A program made the position numbers and the translations under genes. Shown here piece after piece: positions 48,658 through 59,200 of a stretch of DNA of 64,000 nt; position 1 is the stretch's first letter; each line of letters starts with the position of its first letter. This DNA comes from Nonomuraea jabiensis (GTDB taxonomy: Bacteria > Actinomycetota > Actinomycetes > Streptosporangiales > Streptosporangiaceae): the NCBI RefSeq assembly GCF_014204795.1, contig NZ_JACHMB010000001.1, positions 9,870,501 to 9,934,500 on the forward strand, in the 5' to 3' direction. Under the pieces are notes generated by a model. It ran no database searches. It worked only from the letters and a program-made list of their open reading frames with translations, and was not told the DNA's origin.

Positions 48658-49695
48658 GTGAAAGTTGATGACAGATCTTCCCTGCTCTCCCGTCGATCCC
48701 TGCTTGCCGGCGCGCTCTCCGGAGCGGGTCTCACCGTGCTGGGCGGCACCGCCGCCCAGGCGGCCACGCCCGGTAGGGCGCCCCGGGTCCTGATCGCCAC
48801 GAACGAGCCGTGGGGCACCTACCACGTGGCTCCGCTGCTGCCGGAGGCGCGGCGGCGCGGGTGGGAGATCACGCAGCTGGTGCCCGACCTGACGGGCATC
48901 AAGCCGGGCGATCCGGTGCCGGTCGCGACGCCGGACCGCGCTCCGGACGCCGACCTGCTCGTCGTGACGGGCGCCGGGGACTGGCCGGCGGACTGCGCCG
49001 CCCGGTTCCGGAGGCTGCCGCTGGTCGCGAGCTCGCTGGCGTACCAGCTGCCGGTCGAGGCGCCCCGCGCGAAGGAGTTCCGCGACCGGCTCAGGGCGGT
49101 CACCGCGTCGTCGCCGGCCGAGGCCAAGGTGTTCGACGACTACCTGGGTACGCGCCGCCCGATCACGGTCGTGGGCACCCCGCAGACCGACGACCTGCCC
49201 CGGCAGGCGCCGGAGCCCGGCACCGTCCTGGTGCTCACCAGCGTGACCAGGTCCAGCAGCACGGGCGGCTCGGCGCCCGGCACCGAGCTGCTGCTGGCGG
49301 CGGCCGATCGGCTGGCGGCGGCAGGCAAGCACATCCTCGTGGGGCTGCACCCCCGCGAGGACCGCTCGCTCTGGGAGAAGTACGAGATCAGCTCCGTGCC
49401 GTCGGTCCAGGCGTCGGCCCAGGCCGAGGCCGCCATCGGCATCCCGGGCACGGTCTTCCCGGTGGTCGCCGCCGTGGGGATCCCGCTGGTGGGCTGCACG
49501 GACCCGGCCCTGAACATCCCCGGCTACCTGCTGAGCGTCTGCTCCCACACGATCACCGCCGCCGACGAGGCCGTGCCCGCCGTGACGCGGGCCGAGCCGG
49601 TGTCGCGGGAGGTGCTGTACGAGGCCGTCGGCCCGATCGGCGGCTCGGCGCGCCGGCTGCTGAAGGCGTGGCGGAAGGCCGGCGTCCGGGTCTAA
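48658..49695 (+). CDS. Tat-exported protein of unknown function
   Basis: 345 residues. The N-terminus 'LLSRRSLLAGALSGAGLTVLGGTAAQA' is a twin-arginine signal (RR at 12-13) with cleavage near AQA-AT, so it is exported folded. The mature part starts 'PRVLIATNEPWGTYHVAPLLPEARRRGWEITQLVPD' and later has 'GTVLVLTSVTRSSSTGGSAPGTELLLAAADRL' and 'ILVGLHPREDRSLWEKYEIS', which recall a two-Rossmann glycosyltransferase-B or CDP-glycerol transferase fold, but no catalytic motif is certain. GTG 48658 has no ribosome site; a leaderless start is likely. It follows the importer operon by 54 bp but has its own promoter. Confidence 0.6.
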   Translation: MKVDDRSSLLSRRSLLAGALSGAGLTVLGGTAAQAATPGRAPRVLIATNEPWGTYHVAPLLPEARRRGWEITQLVPDLTGIKPGDPVPVATPDRAPDADLLVVTGAGDWPADCAARFRRLPLVASSLAYQLPVEAPRAKEFRDRLRAVTASSPAEAKVFDDYLGTRRPITVVGTPQTDDLPRQAPEPGTVLVLTSVTRSSSTGGSAPGTELLLAAADRLAAAGKHILVGLHPREDRSLWEKYEISSVPSVQASAQAEAAIGIPGTVFPVVAAVGIPLVGCTDPALNIPGYLLSVCSHTITAADEAVPAVTRAEPVSREVLYEAVGPIGGSARRLLKAWRKAGVRV

Positions 49696-49710
49696 CCCGG
49701 TCGGGGCGGC

Positions 49711-50625
49711 TTAGGGCATGGTCTGGCGGAGCCGTTCGGCCTGCTCGCGCAGGGGTTGCGGGATGAGCTCCACGAGCTGGTCGGGTCTGAGCGGCAGGTC
49801 CAGCAGGCTGAGCTTGACCCGGTTGCGCCGGGCGTAGGCGTCGACGTCGAACCGTACGATGTCCACGGCGTCGGTGCGCAGCCGTATCCGCAGCTCGGCC
49901 CCCGGCCGGAGCGGCTCGGCGGGGGTGCCGTCCACGGAGAACAGCAGCGGGACGTCGCCGGACGGGTTGCGCAGGACGATGCGGTCGTCCTTGCCGAGGA
50001 TGACGGGGCGGCTGATGCCGGACATCGGCGCGACCGGGGTCAGGGCGACGACGGGGGCGGACGGTGAGACGACCGGGCCACCCGCGGCGTAGTTGTAGGC
50101 CGTCGAGCCGGTCGGGGTGCAGGCGATCACCGCGTCCCCGCGGTAGTAGCCGTGGCTCAGGCCGTTGACCTCGAGGTCGAGGGTCACGCTGGACAGCGGC
50201 TCGACGGCGGTGACCACGATGTCGTTGAAGGCGGTGTGGTCGTCGGCCTCCAGGCAGCTGTGCGGTTCGAGGGTGTAGTGGCCCTCGGCCAGGCGGTCGA
50301 GGGCCGGCTCCAGCTCCGACGGGGTCACCTCGATGAGGAAGCCCAGGTGCCCGTGGTTGACGCCGAGCACCGGCACCTGGCGGCCGACGACCAGGCGCAT
50401 CGCGCCCAGCATGGTGCCGTCACCGCCGAGGCTGATCACGCCGTCCACCCGTTCGACGAACTCCTCAGGCGTGACGATCTCGACCTCCGGCCCCACCTGC
50501 GCGGCATCGCACGGCCGGGCGACGACGGCGGCCCCGATGCGGCGCGCGTGCCGGACGATCAGCCGTACGGAGTCCAGCACCGGCCGGTCGGGGTGCACCA
50601 CCAGCCCAAGAGTGAAGTGCTTCAC
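49711..50625 (-). CDS. nadK: NAD kinase
   Basis: 304 residues; makes NADP from NAD with ATP or polyphosphate. Motifs: 'GVISLGGDGTMLGAMRLV' (GGDGT near 70), 'VPVLGVNHGHLGFL', 'AFNDIVVTA' (NE/D motif) and 'VIACTPTGSTAYNYAAGGPVVSP'. GTG 50625 gives 'MKHFTLGLVVHPDRP', the usual N-terminus, after a GGGGG ribosome site. The usual actinobacterial partners (recN, a TlyA-type methylase) are not adjacent, so this is likely an additional NAD kinase rather than the housekeeping copy. Confidence 0.92.
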   Translation of the reverse strand: MKHFTLGLVVHPDRPVLDSVRLIVRHARRIGAAVVARPCDAAQVGPEVEIVTPEEFVERVDGVISLGGDGTMLGAMRLVVGRQVPVLGVNHGHLGFLIEVTPSELEPALDRLAEGHYTLEPHSCLEADDHTAFNDIVVTAVEPLSSVTLDLEVNGLSHGYYRGDAVIACTPTGSTAYNYAAGGPVVSPSAPVVALTPVAPMSGISRPVILGKDDRIVLRNPSGDVPLLFSVDGTPAEPLRPGAELRIRLRTDAVDIVRFDVDAYARRNRVKLSLLDLPLRPDQLVELIPQPLREQAERLRQTMP

Positions 50626-50651
50626 GTGGTGCCCCCTACCCAGCGGTGCGG

Positions 50652-51030
50652 TCAGCGGACCTTTCTGATGGGAATCACCGTCAGGGCACCGAGCACGGCG
50701 AACACCAGTGCGGCCGTGAAGGCGGCGGGATAGCTGTCGTCGCCGCCGCCGATGGTGAGGAAGAGCGGGGCGATCAGCGGGACGAGCGACTGGTGCAGCG
50801 AGTTGGCGATCTGGAAGACGGCCAGGTCCTTGGCCGCGTTGTCGGGGTGGGGCATGACCCGCACGACCAGCGCGATGTCGACGGCCATGTACGCCCCGGG
50901 GACACCACCAGCACGAAGATCTTCCGGCGTCCCAGCCGATCGGACAGCCAGCCGCCGATCGTGGCCGTGACGAGCGAGCCGCAGGTGAAGACGAGCGTGG
51001 CGGTGAAGACCAGGGACACGGCCTCGGTGG
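50652..51030 (-). pseudogene. Truncated and frameshifted MFS transporter (C-terminal third)
   Basis: One frame gives 'PTEAVSLVFTATLVFTCGSLVTATIGGWLSDRLGRRKIFVLVV', the motif-A region between helices 8 and 9 of an MFS protein. Near 50895-50910 the match changes frame and continues 'YMAVDIALVVRVMPHPDNAAKDLAVFQIANSLHQSLVPLIAPLFLTIGGG' to the end. Everything upstream of helix 7 or 8 is missing; the cut falls against a TetR gene on the other strand. Confidence 0.75.
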
Positions 51031-51034
51031 GGCC

Positions 51035-51646
51035 CCGCGCGGCCCGTACCGGAGCGGCATCAAGCGCCGCCAGCAGATCGTCAGCGCCGCCGCCAAAGCT
51101 TTCGGCGAGCGCGGCTACAACGGGGCGTCCATGCGGCAGATCGCCGCGGACGTGGGCGTCTCACCGGCGGCCCTGCTCCGCCATTTCCAGGACAAGGAGG
51201 AGCTGCTCGCCGCGGTGCTCGAATGGTGGGCGCGGGAGACCGCCGCGCTCCGGCTCGAAGGGCGCGACGGGCTGGGGGCCTTCGACGGCCTGCGCGACCT
51301 CATGACGTACCACACCCACCACCGGGGCCTGCTCGAGCTGTTCATCCACCTCACGGGCGAGGCGTCCAGCGAGAAGCACCCGGCGCGCGCCTTCAGCCAG
51401 GACCGCTACACGGGCATCGTGAACATGCTGGTCAAACGCCTGCTCGCGACGGCGGAGACGGGAGAGATCCCGCCGTTGACCGACGCGCAGGCCGAGGTAC
51501 GCGCGCTCTGCGCCACCATGGACGGCCTGGAGATCCAGTGGCTGCTCGATCCCACCGTGGACCTGGCCGGCCTCTTCGACTTCCACCTCGACCACACGCT
51601 GGCGCGGTGGAGGAGCGGCGGGTACGCGCCGGTCGGGGGCTCCTGA
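51035..51646 (+). CDS. TetR family regulator whose start codon appears lost
   Basis: In one frame from 51035 the sequence reads 'PRGPYRSGIKRRQQIVSAAAKAFGERGYNGASMRQIAADVGVSPAALLRHFQDKEELLAAVLEWWA', a complete TetR DNA-binding domain, then a normal C-terminal domain ending at 51646. No ATG, GTG or TTG is found in frame in the 100 bp before the conserved part; the first ATG (51131) would delete helices 1 and part of 2. The region upstream is the truncated MFS gene on the other strand. Either a start codon was removed by a deletion, or a shortened, probably non-binding protein is made. Confidence 0.7.
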   Translation, partial: PRGPYRSGIKRRQQIVSAAAKAFGERGYNGASMRQIAADVGVSPAALLRHFQDKEELLAAVLEWWARETAALRLEGRDGLGAFDGLRDLMTYHTHHRGLLELFIHLTGEASSEKHPARAFSQDRYTGIVNMLVKRLLATAETGEIPPLTDAQAEVRALCATMDGLEIQWLLDPTVDLAGLFDFHLDHTLARWRSGGYAPVGGS

Positions 51647-51647
51647 G

Positions 51648-52250
51648 TCAGCGGTTGCCGGCTTCGCGCGCCACGCGCTCCAGCCGGCTCCGGTGGCCTT
51701 CCCACCATGCCCGATCACCTGGTGGCAGGCTGTCCTTGCCCTGCGAAAGCCCGGCGGATCCGTCGATGAGCTCCCGCACGATGTCAGCGTGACCGGCGTG
51801 TCGCTGCGTGTCGGAGATCACGCGCACCAGGATGTGGTGCAGCGTCACCTTCCGGCGTTCGGCCGGCCACCACGGTACGTGACCGACGGCGTCGAGCGTC
51901 AGCGCCGCGATCGTGCTGTCGGAGTGCTCCCACGCCTGGCGATAGAGCCCGACGATCTCTTCGCGTGACTCGTCCGCGGTCGCCCACATGTCCGCGTTGG
52001 GTTCCGCCTCCTCCGTGTACCACCAGGGCGGTGGCGGCGCCTTGTCGAAGAACGGCCGCCCGAACGTGTCACCGAAGTATCCCAGCTCCACGCCGGCGAC
52101 ATGCTTGACCAGCCCCAACAGGTTCGTGCCCGTGGGGGTCAGCGGACGGCGGACGTCGTATTCCGGGAGCCCGTCGAGCTTCCACAGAAGGGCGTCACGC
52201 GCGTCTTGCAGATATCGGAGAAGGTCCGCTTTCGGATCCGGTTCGCTCAT
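51648..52250 (-). CDS. DinB family protein (DUF664-type)
   Basis: 200 residues, four-helix-bundle DinB/YfiT-like protein: 'LLRYLQDARDALLWKLDGLPEYDVRRPLTPTGTNLLGLVKHVAGVELGYFGDTFG', with His residues in 'LVKHVAG', 'TLHHILVRVISDTQRHAGHADIVRELIDG' able to bind a metal. Relatives are mycothiol- or bacillithiol-dependent transferases or of unknown role. ATG 52250 begins 'MSEPDPKADLLRYL'. Its stop is one base from the stop of the convergent TetR gene. Confidence 0.9.
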   Translation of the reverse strand: MSEPDPKADLLRYLQDARDALLWKLDGLPEYDVRRPLTPTGTNLLGLVKHVAGVELGYFGDTFGRPFFDKAPPPPWWYTEEAEPNADMWATADESREEIVGLYRQAWEHSDSTIAALTLDAVGHVPWWPAERRKVTLHHILVRVISDTQRHAGHADIVRELIDGSAGLSQGKDSLPPGDRAWWEGHRSRLERVAREAGNR

Positions 52251-52454
52251 GCCGGGCAGTCTTCCACCCGGCACCGACAACCGGGCTCCACCTCGGCTCT
52301 TATGGGCGATCAAGAGCGCAGTACGACTCCTGATCTCGGAGGCCGGCCTGGTGAGCACCGCGGCATCCGCAACGGCGGCGACCACGGCCGCTGACACCGC
52401 AGCGACCTCGGCCGAGGAGGACGACGCCGCGGCGGCCTCGCCGAGGAGGGTGCC

Positions 52455-52808
52455 GTCCTGACGCGGTGGGTGGCGGCCGACGAGATGGTGTTGGTGCGCA
52501 ACGACGGTGAGCTGCCGTGGGCCGCTCCCGGATCGGGTCGGTCGCGGCCCCCGGTCGGTCGCGGTGATCGGTCGGTCGCGGTGATCGGGCACAATGCCCT
52601 CCAGATCCGCACCCAGCGCGGCGGCAGCGCCACCGTCACGCCCCCGTACGTCATCTCCCCGCTGGACGAGCTGCGCACCGCGCTGCCGGACGCCGAGATC
52701 ACCTGGACTCTCGGCGCCATCACGCAGGCGGGCGAGGACCCGACCGCTGAGCAGACAGCGGCGAATCCGTCGAGAACCACTGCCACCGGATGCCGACCGA
52801 GGCCCTGA
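52455..52808 (+). pseudogene. Fragment of a GH3 beta-glucosidase
   Basis: 'VAADEMVLVRNDGELPW' then 'VAVIGHNALQIRTQRGGSATVTPPYVISPLDELRTALPDAEITWTLGA' is the linker and the start of the C-terminal domain of GH3 glycosidases. The N-terminal barrel and the rest are missing. Between the two blocks lies a 17-bp direct duplication (cggtcggtcgcggtgat, around 52554-52587) that disturbs the spacing. In the roughly 720 bp without an intact gene (52251-52975), the only other hint is 'DTIARLLTPMFRHVVDGES' ending at 52961, reminiscent of a TetR C-terminus. Confidence 0.7.
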
Positions 52809-52975
52809 CCGGGGAGCACGCGCCGCCGCTCGCCCTCGTCACGCGGGTGCGGGTCATGCGGCAGGTGGTCGGCCTCCGCGCGCTGGCGGGAGGCCGGCCC
52901 GGACACGATCGCCCGGCTGCTCACCCCGATGTTCCGCCACGTGGTCGACGGCGAGTCCTGAAGCCGGCAGGCGGT

Positions 52976-54262
52976 TCAGCGGGGTGGGAGGTCGAAGCGG
53001 GTCAGTACGCTCCTGCCGTCCGTCACCATGAGGTCGAGGCGGTCGTCGCCGGAGGCGAGGACGAGCTCGTCGTCCCCGTCTCCGTCGTAGTCGCCCGCCG
53101 CCAGCGGCGCGCCGCGGTCCAGGCCGCGGATCCCGCCTCCGGCGCGCAGGCCGCCCGGCCCGCCCCAGAACATCCGGACCGGCTCACGCCCGCCGCGCGC
53201 CCCGCCGAAGGCGAGGTCGTCGCGGCCGTCGCCGTCGAAGTCGCCGCCGACCGCCGAGCCCCTGCCGCCCTTGAACGTACGGGTACGGCCGTCGCCGTAG
53301 TAGACGGTCAGCGTCCTGTCGACCTCGGGCGCCTCGGTCTCGGTGCCGGGCTCGTCGTTGCGGCTTCCGTCGTCGCCGACCGCCAGGTCCCTGGTGCCGT
53401 CGCCGTCGAAGTCGCCGAACGTGGCCGCCAGGCCCTTGCCCAGCTTGCGCCCTTCCTTCGCCAGGCCGTCCGGACCGCCGTTCAGCAGCCACCCGGAGGT
53501 CTGCTCACCGTCGTCGCCCGTGAACACCACCAGCCCGGTCGCGTGCCGCCCGTCGATCTCGTCGACGGTCATCCGCCAGAACTGGCCGCCGGTGGGCGAG
53601 GGCTGGACGGTCTGGCGGCTCGGCACGCCCGCGCGGCTGAACGGGCCGTACATCACGACCAGGTTGGAGGCGCCTCGGTTGTCGTCGGCGGACATCGCCA
53701 CGTCGGCGGCGCCGTCCCCGTCGAAGTCGCCGGCGACGGATCGGAACGTCGCCATGGTGGTCTTGATGGGCGGCGGGACCGGGGTCGGGAGCGTTGCCGG
53801 GTCGATGCCGTCCGGGCCGCCCCAGAAGATGTGCGGGCCCATCTGCTCGTCGCGATCGCCCGGCCGCCCGTAGGCCAGGATGTCGCCGAAGCCGTCCCCG
53901 TCGAGGTCGGCCCTGATGCCTGGGTCGATCTGCCAGGCGAAGAACGTCTGCGACGAGACGATCGCCGGTCTGCCGGTGCGCAGCCCCCGGGACGAGCCGT
54001 AGACGACGGCGAGGAAGCGCAGGTCCGGCCGGGGCAGCTCGGCGTAGACGAGCAGGTCCGCACGGCCGTCGCCGTTGACGTCGTCGGACCGCCCACCGGC
54101 CGGGGCCGAACGCCGCGCGAGGGTCGGAGTGGTGGCAGGCGCCGGTGTGGACGCCGACGGCGACTGACCGGCGGGGCCGCGGGGCGCCGGCGGGACGCCG
54201 CCGCATCCGGCGAGCAGGAGGGCCAACGCCGGCCAGATCATCACCCTTCGCGGCACAGGCAC
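52976..54262 (-). CDS. FG-GAP/VCBS repeat lipoprotein
   Basis: 428 residues, lipobox LAGC (Cys 20), then a Pro/Ser/Ala linker. The rest is a beta-propeller of FG-GAP units with calcium-binding loops: 'DVNGDGRADLLVYAE', 'DLDGDGFGDILAYG', 'DFDGDGAADVAMSAD', 'DFDGDGTRDLAVGDD', 'DFDGDGRDDLAFGGA', 'DYDGDGDDELVLASG', often followed by 'WGGPDGI'-type turns. It is probably surface-attached and binds protein or glycan; integrin-like in fold only. GTG 54262 supplies the Arg residues of the signal; ATG 54241 is an alternative. Confidence 0.88.
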   Translation of the reverse strand: MPVPRRVMIWPALALLLAGCGGVPPAPRGPAGQSPSASTPAPATTPTLARRSAPAGGRSDDVNGDGRADLLVYAELPRPDLRFLAVVYGSSRGLRTGRPAIVSSQTFFAWQIDPGIRADLDGDGFGDILAYGRPGDRDEQMGPHIFWGGPDGIDPATLPTPVPPPIKTTMATFRSVAGDFDGDGAADVAMSADDNRGASNLVVMYGPFSRAGVPSRQTVQPSPTGGQFWRMTVDEIDGRHATGLVVFTGDDGEQTSGWLLNGGPDGLAKEGRKLGKGLAATFGDFDGDGTRDLAVGDDGSRNDEPGTETEAPEVDRTLTVYYGDGRTRTFKGGRGSAVGGDFDGDGRDDLAFGGARGGREPVRMFWGGPGGLRAGGGIRGLDRGAPLAAGDYDGDGDDELVLASGDDRLDLMVTDGRSVLTRFDLPPR

Positions 54263-54322
54263 CGAGCTTAGTGCGCCGCCGCCCTGCCGAGCGCCGGGTT
54301 TCCGTCACCAACCGTGATCAGA

Positions 54323-54436
54323 TCCGCCGCCGCGCCTTCTCGCGACCGGGAGAGGCCCGCAGGTCCCGGGGCGCGTCAGTCCGCCGCCGCGCCTCCTCGC
54401 GGCCGGGAGAGGCCCGCGGGTCCCGGGGTGCGTCAG
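54323..54436. repeat. 57-bp tandem duplication at the 3' end of the ABC permease gene
   Basis: Two 57-bp units (54323-54379, 54380-54436) differ at only a few bases. The following bases (from 54437) resemble the start of a third unit, which is the end of the permease coding sequence. Each unit carries a TCA that reads TGA on the minus strand, so the stop region seems to have been copied outward. Confidence 0.85.
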
Positions 54437-55274
54437 ATCCGCTGGAGGGCCTTTTCGCGGCGGGCCGCGACGCTGGAGCCCGATTCCCTGCGGGCCATCC
54501 TGCGCAGCACGAACGGCGCCGCGACCAGGCCGAGCACGGCCCAGGCGACCAGTACCCCGGCCGTCTCCACGGGCCGCCAGGACCCGCCGATCTCGACGGC
54601 GGCCGCGGCGTCCGGGAGCAGGGCCGAGCGCATGCCGAGCCCGAGCCAGTAGACCGGGAACGCCTGGGCGATCCACTGCGCCCACTCCGGCAGCGCCGTG
54701 ATCGGGTAGAAGATGCCGGAGATCGCGATCAGGCCCAGGACGGGGAGCTGGATCAGCCCCTGGCTGCGGGCGCTGACGAACACCGAGCCCAGCACCGCCC
54801 CCAGCGGCAGGGTCGCGACCAGCCCCAGCACGAGCACCCAGAGCACGGTCAGCCAGGCGCCCGCGTCGCCGAATGCCAGGCCGGGCACCAGGAACATGCC
54901 GGGCACCAGGAAGATCGCGAGGTCGGCGACCAGGCCGCCGGCGACCAGGATGATCTTTCCGATCAGGTAGCCGGTCATCCCGTGCGGCGTGGCCTTGGCG
55001 CGCAGCAGGGTGCCGTCCTCGCGGTCGGCGGTCAGGTGCTGGCTCATGCTCACCATGGACATCCCGGCGTTCATGCCGAGGATGCTCGGCAGGGCCAGGG
55101 CGCCGAGGGAGAGCCCGCTCTGCCCGAAGGAGACGTTCCGCAGGAAGTAGGTGGTGATCAGCATCAGCACGGGCCAGAGGAAGTGGCTGACCAGGTCGGC
55201 GGCGTTCGTGAACGACTGCCGCAGCTCGATCAGGCCGCGGGACCAGCCGGCCCGCCAGGCCGTCGCGGTCGGGC

Positions 55275-55278
<4 letters not shown>
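54433..55278 (-). CDS. ABC-2 type exporter permease
   Basis: 281 residues with six membrane helices: 'DLVSHFLWPVLMLITTYFLRN', 'LPSILGMNAGMSMVSMSQHLTADREDGTLLRAKATPHGMTGYLIGKI' and 'LPVLGLIAISGIFYPITALPEWAQWIAQAFPVYWLGLGMR' are typical of ABC-2 (DrrB/YhhJ-like) permeases exporting drugs, lipids or polyketides. ATG 55278 overlaps the ATPase stop. Its stop codon falls in the second unit of a 57-bp duplication. Confidence 0.92.
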
Positions 55279-56165
<887 letters not shown>

Positions 56166-56234
56166 GGATCTCGCCTCTCGTGGGAGCACGCCTCGGCGTG
56201 GCGCCCGGAGATCCCGGCCGCGCAAGCAACTCTA

Positions 56235-56259
56235 GTTGACTAATCTCAGCTTAGTCAAC
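56235..56259. promoter_or_regulatory. Palindrome GTTGACTAA-N7-TTAGTCAAC upstream of the ABC exporter
   Basis: Perfect 9-bp arms separated by 7 bp. It lies between the protease stop and the exporter start, and includes TTGAC on both strands. It looks like a TetR, PadR or MarR operator for the exporter, but no regulator gene is next to it. Confidence 0.75.
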
Positions 56260-56287
56260 GCGGGTTGCTTGGCGCGGGCGCGCGAGG

Positions 56288-59200
56288 TCACTTCAGGCCG
56301 TAGGCCCGCTGGACGGTCTGCTCGACGGTGTTGCCCTCGGCGTCCGTCGCCTGGGCCCGCAGGCCCACCGCGCCCGTGGTGGCGGCCAGCGCGGGCGGCG
56401 TGATGGTGGCGTGGCCGGAGGCCGAGACGCGGACCGGGGTCCAGTGGGCGCCGTCGTCGAACGTGACCGAGAGCTTCACGTTCGTGACCTTCGCGTCCGG
56501 CGTGCCGTAGGACCCGTGGTAGCCGGTGACGGTGATCCGGTGCGGCCTGCCCGCCTTGAGGCGGTTGTCCAGGTCGAGGGGCACGTCGTAACGGAGGTTG
56601 AGCCGCCGGACCGGCTCGCACGGCGCCAGCTTGCCCGTGCTCAACCAGGCCAGGCAGAGCCCGTCGTCCGTGGTCTGCATCCCGCCGGTGGGCCGCTTCG
56701 ACCGGAACGTCCAGGCGGTCTCGACGTCCTTGGCGTACAGCTGGGACTTGTTGGGGGTGTGGAACTTGTCGGTGAGCCGGTAGGCGGCCTCCGTCTCCGG
56801 GAGGGTGAAGGTCGGCACGATGATCGCGAAGATGGCGAGGACGACCGTCGCCTCGACGAGCGGGATCTCCTGCCCGTCGCGGTACAGGCGCAGCTCGTCC
56901 TTGCCGCCGTGCTTGTCGCTCTGGAAGTTGGCGTTGTACGCGAACGCCTCCTGGTGGTTCGGCACCGGGCCCATGACCGGCAGCGCCGCCAGGAAGGTGT
57001 CCTTCGTCCGGCAGGGGAAGCACTGGGCGGTCCCGGAGCGGAGCACCGCGTCGGAGACGACGACGTTGCCCGGCACGCGGGGCTGGATCCCCCATGGCTC
57101 GGTCCGCGTGCCCGCGGTGGCGAAGATGTCCACCGCGGTCGCCGACAGCGCGCGCCTGCTGTAGAAGTCGACGCCCTCGTCGTAGTCCATCGTGTTCGTA
57201 CGGGTCCAGACGACGTCCGGCGAGACGGGCCCGACGTACTCCGTGAAGGTCGTCTGCGCCCGCACGACGTGCTCCATGGACCACGTGTTCGCGACCCTGG
57301 CCGGCCGCAGCATCGCCGCCGCCGTGCTCAGCTCGACCGCGCCGGGCCGGTCGGCGTGGAAGCGGTCCTCGATGCGCTGCAGGTCGCGCGTCCTGACCGA
57401 GTAGGACAGGTCGGCGGGGACGCGGCCCTGCTCGGGCAGCATCAGCGAGTACAGGTACGGCGTGGTCGCGACGCCCTCCGCCGTGACGGTCACCGGCCGG
57501 CGCGCGGCCAGGGCGGCCAGGGCCCGCCCCTGCTCGGCGGGCAGGCTCATGGTCGGGATCGGGTACGTGGGCCAGCTGCCCGCCGGGTCGAGGAAGGCCC
57601 GGTTGACGGCCCCGTACCCGAGGACTCCCACGGCCCCCGCCTGCTGGGCGGCCTTGACCCGGTCCAGGGCGTTGCCCGTGCAGGCCATGGCCGGGCAGAG
57701 GTCCCCGAGGTCGAGCAGGACGAGCTTGCCGCGCACGTCCAGGCCGCCGAAGTCGGTGCCCTTGCCGGCGTAGGCCAGCGGGAGCCGGCTGCGGCCGTCG
57801 AGCTTGGGCGTCTGCGGCGCCAGGTCCTGGTAGCGGGGAGTGATGCGGGGGCCGCCGGGCACCGTCATGGTGACGGCGGGCGCGCCGAGCTGGTAGCGGC
57901 CGTTGAGGGTGAACGTGCCCTGGGTGACCTTGCGGGTGGGCAGCATCACGTAGTTGTCCAGCCCGTACTGCGGATACAGGGATTGCACGTCGACGTAGCC
58001 GACGCCGTTGGCCGCGACGCGCCGGTAGGCGTACTGCGAGAGGTGGACCTCCGAGGCGCGCGGCGTCTCCACCGACACCTTGCGTGCCTTGCGCAGGTCG
58101 AGCGTGACCGTGGTGTCCTTGGTGATCTCGATCTGCGGGTCGGACGGGAGCGACTGGACCCATTCGCCGTCCGCGCCGCGCCAGGCCAGCGCGGTGAGCA
58201 CGGTGTAGGTGCCGGGGTAGACCTGGGCCTCGGTCTCGGTGCCCGGGGCGGGGGTGTAGGCGTACTGGAGGTCGTCGCGCTCGTCGGTGCGCATGAACAT
58301 CCACGGGTTGGCCAAGGGGGCGCTCGCGCCGTCGGGCAGCACCACCCGGGCCCGGACGGTGACCTTCTTCGGCTCGACGAACGCGCCCACGGCCGTGTTC
58401 ACCTGGACCTGGCCGTTCTCGCCGGAGGCGCGGACGTAGCCCTCGTACCAGGTGTCGGGGCCCGCGGGGGCGAACGTGACGGCGACCGGCGCGGTGCCGT
58501 GCGCGGGGACGGTGACCGTGTCGCGGTCGGCGGTGAGCGTGCGCGCGGGCAGGTCGCCGCCCAGGTGCGCCTTGACGCCCGTGCTCAGCGTGAGGGTGAC
58601 CGGCTGGTCGCCGTCGTTGGTGTAGGTGAGGGTCTTGGTGACGGGGCCGTTCTGGGGCGAGGGCAGGAAACCGAAGTCGATGCCGCCGGAGCCGCGCACC
58701 TGCTGCTTGACGGCGCGGGCGACGTCCACGCGGCCGGCTCCCTGCTCGTAGGCGTCCTGGCCGTCACCGTGGGCGGAGCTGGTGAGCGCGGCCTTGAGCT
58801 GGGTGTTCGTCCAGCCGGGGTGCTGCTGGGCGAGCAGCGCGGCGGCGCCCGCGACGTGCGGGGTGGCCATCGAGGTGCCGGACGCGGTCGTGTAGCCCTC
58901 CTCGGCGGGCTCGCCCATGGAGGTGCCGGCCGCGCGGGCGGCGACGATGTCCACGCCGGGGGCGCTGATGTCGGGCTTGAGGCTGTAGTCGATCGCGGTG
59001 GGGCCCCGGCTGGAGAAGGAGGCCAGCTTGTCCTCGCGGTCCACGGCGGCGACCGTGAGCGCCGAGGCCGCGGTGCCCGGGGTGCCGATCTGGCGGCTCT
59101 GGCCGTCGTTGCCCGCGGCGACCACGAACAGCGCGCCGGAATCGGCGGACAGCTTGTTCAGGGCCTGGTCGAGCGGGTTGTCCGGGCCGGGGCAGCAGCC

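Noticed and set aside
48819..49766. Alternative frames overlapping the Tat-exported protein
   Set aside because: They are Arg/Gly-rich shadow frames; only the frame from 48658 has a signal peptide and normal composition.
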